Part shown: one piece after another, positions 63,773-64,000 of the stretch
Numbering within the stretch: position 1 is the stretch's first letter
Layout of the letters: every line of letters begins with the position of its first letter
The notes under the pieces: model-generated
What the model saw: only the letters and a program-made list of their open reading frames with translations
Databases searched by the model: none
What the model was told of the DNA's origin: nothing
Program-made: the position numbers and the translations under genes
Source of the DNA: Stieleria neptunia
GTDB lineage: Bacteria > Planctomycetota > Planctomycetia > Pirellulales > Pirellulaceae
Length of the DNA stretch: 64,000 bases
Direction of reading: 5' to 3'
Assembly (NCBI RefSeq): GCF_007754155.1
Contig: NZ_CP037423.1
Location: 7,498,938-7,562,937 of the forward strand

Positions 63773-64000
63773 ATGAATACCGGAGGAGCCGATGTGCCGG
63801 GCGTTTCGCCCACCGAACAATTGCACGCCTGTGATTGGAAACAGTGCGAAGAAGACCACAAAAAGAAAATCGACTACCCCGGCAACGGCAAAGTCGATCG
63901 CAGTAGCAACTATTCCAACCAATGGGGTGAACACGAACCTTGGGTGATGAGCGGCAATGCGGGCAACACCGGCAAACGCGCCGAACTGGCCGACTATCGA
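63773..64000 (+). CDS. Start of a likely T6SS effector, cut by the window end
   Basis: The ATG at 63773 follows GAGGAG at 63762-63767. The 76 residues seen (MNTGGADVPGVSPTEQLHA, CDWKQCEEDHKKKIDYPGNG, NQWGEHEPWVMSGNAGNTGK) match no family I can name. Being the gene after DUF4150 and DUF2169 proteins, it is most likely the cargo toxin or a toxin-linked protein. Confidence 0.6.
   Translation, partial: MNTGGADVPGVSPTEQLHACDWKQCEEDHKKKIDYPGNGKVDRSSNYSNQWGEHEPWVMSGNAGNTGKRAELADYR

Overview
The window looks like a chromosomal stretch of a planctomycete, most likely a Pirellulaceae relative of Rhodopirellula. This is inferred from its metabolic genes (Gfo/Idh/MocA oxidoreductase, PmoA-like DUF6807 protein), from NPYKP-type N-termini on small membrane proteins, and from dispersed GC-rich palindromic repeats. 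No rRNA or tRNA was seen, so the species cannot be fixed.

Region 1 (1-3331) holds a metabolic operon on the + strand: the C-terminal part of an oxidoreductase, a secreted DUF6807 protein and an enolase-superfamily enzyme. A perfect 22-bp hairpin follows. Region 2 (3332-8356) holds a secreted Hint-domain protein and a complete IS21-family element (istA/istB) flanked by TTGAT direct repeats.

Region 3 (8357-27760) is the most unusual part. It is a minus-strand array of four orphan Rhs C-terminal tips. Each has about 85 residues of shared Rhs core followed by a tip. Two of the tips are unrelated to the others and two are diverged homologues of each other. Each tip is followed by a candidate immunity gene, and each immunity gene by a shared repeat of about 0.57-0.68 kb (R). 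Three of the four tips lie directly downstream of near-identical tyrosine recombinases. One unit also carries a primase-like/AAA ATPase gene. The two other recombinase units carry a catalytic-domain-less integrase fragment and a relic of the 3' end of that ATPase gene. The arrangement reads as a recombinase-linked cassette reservoir of toxin tips.

Region 4 (28291-45485) is a minus-strand type VI secretion system (T6SS) operon: tssK, tssL, a short TssM-like gene, a small unknown gene, an embedded sigma factor, tssA, tssB, two tssC paralogues, tagJ, tssE, tssF, tssG and tssH/clpV. Region 5 (45651-64000), on the + strand, starts with a 1595-residue membrane-anchored protein. It continues with two Hcp-VgrG islands whose Hcp and VgrG N-termini are near duplicates but whose cargo differs: three DUF2169 adaptors, a PAAR-like Pro-rich protein, an FHA-like protein, a degenerate ketosynthase, a DUF4150 PAAR-like spike and the start of a likely effector.

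Taken together, the window joins a T6SS, its loading adaptors and a variable bank of polymorphic toxin tips next to the end of the T6SS operon. The T6SS calls rest on clear family resemblance. The cassette-exchange idea, the toxin activities and the immunity pairings are inferences from layout and motifs.
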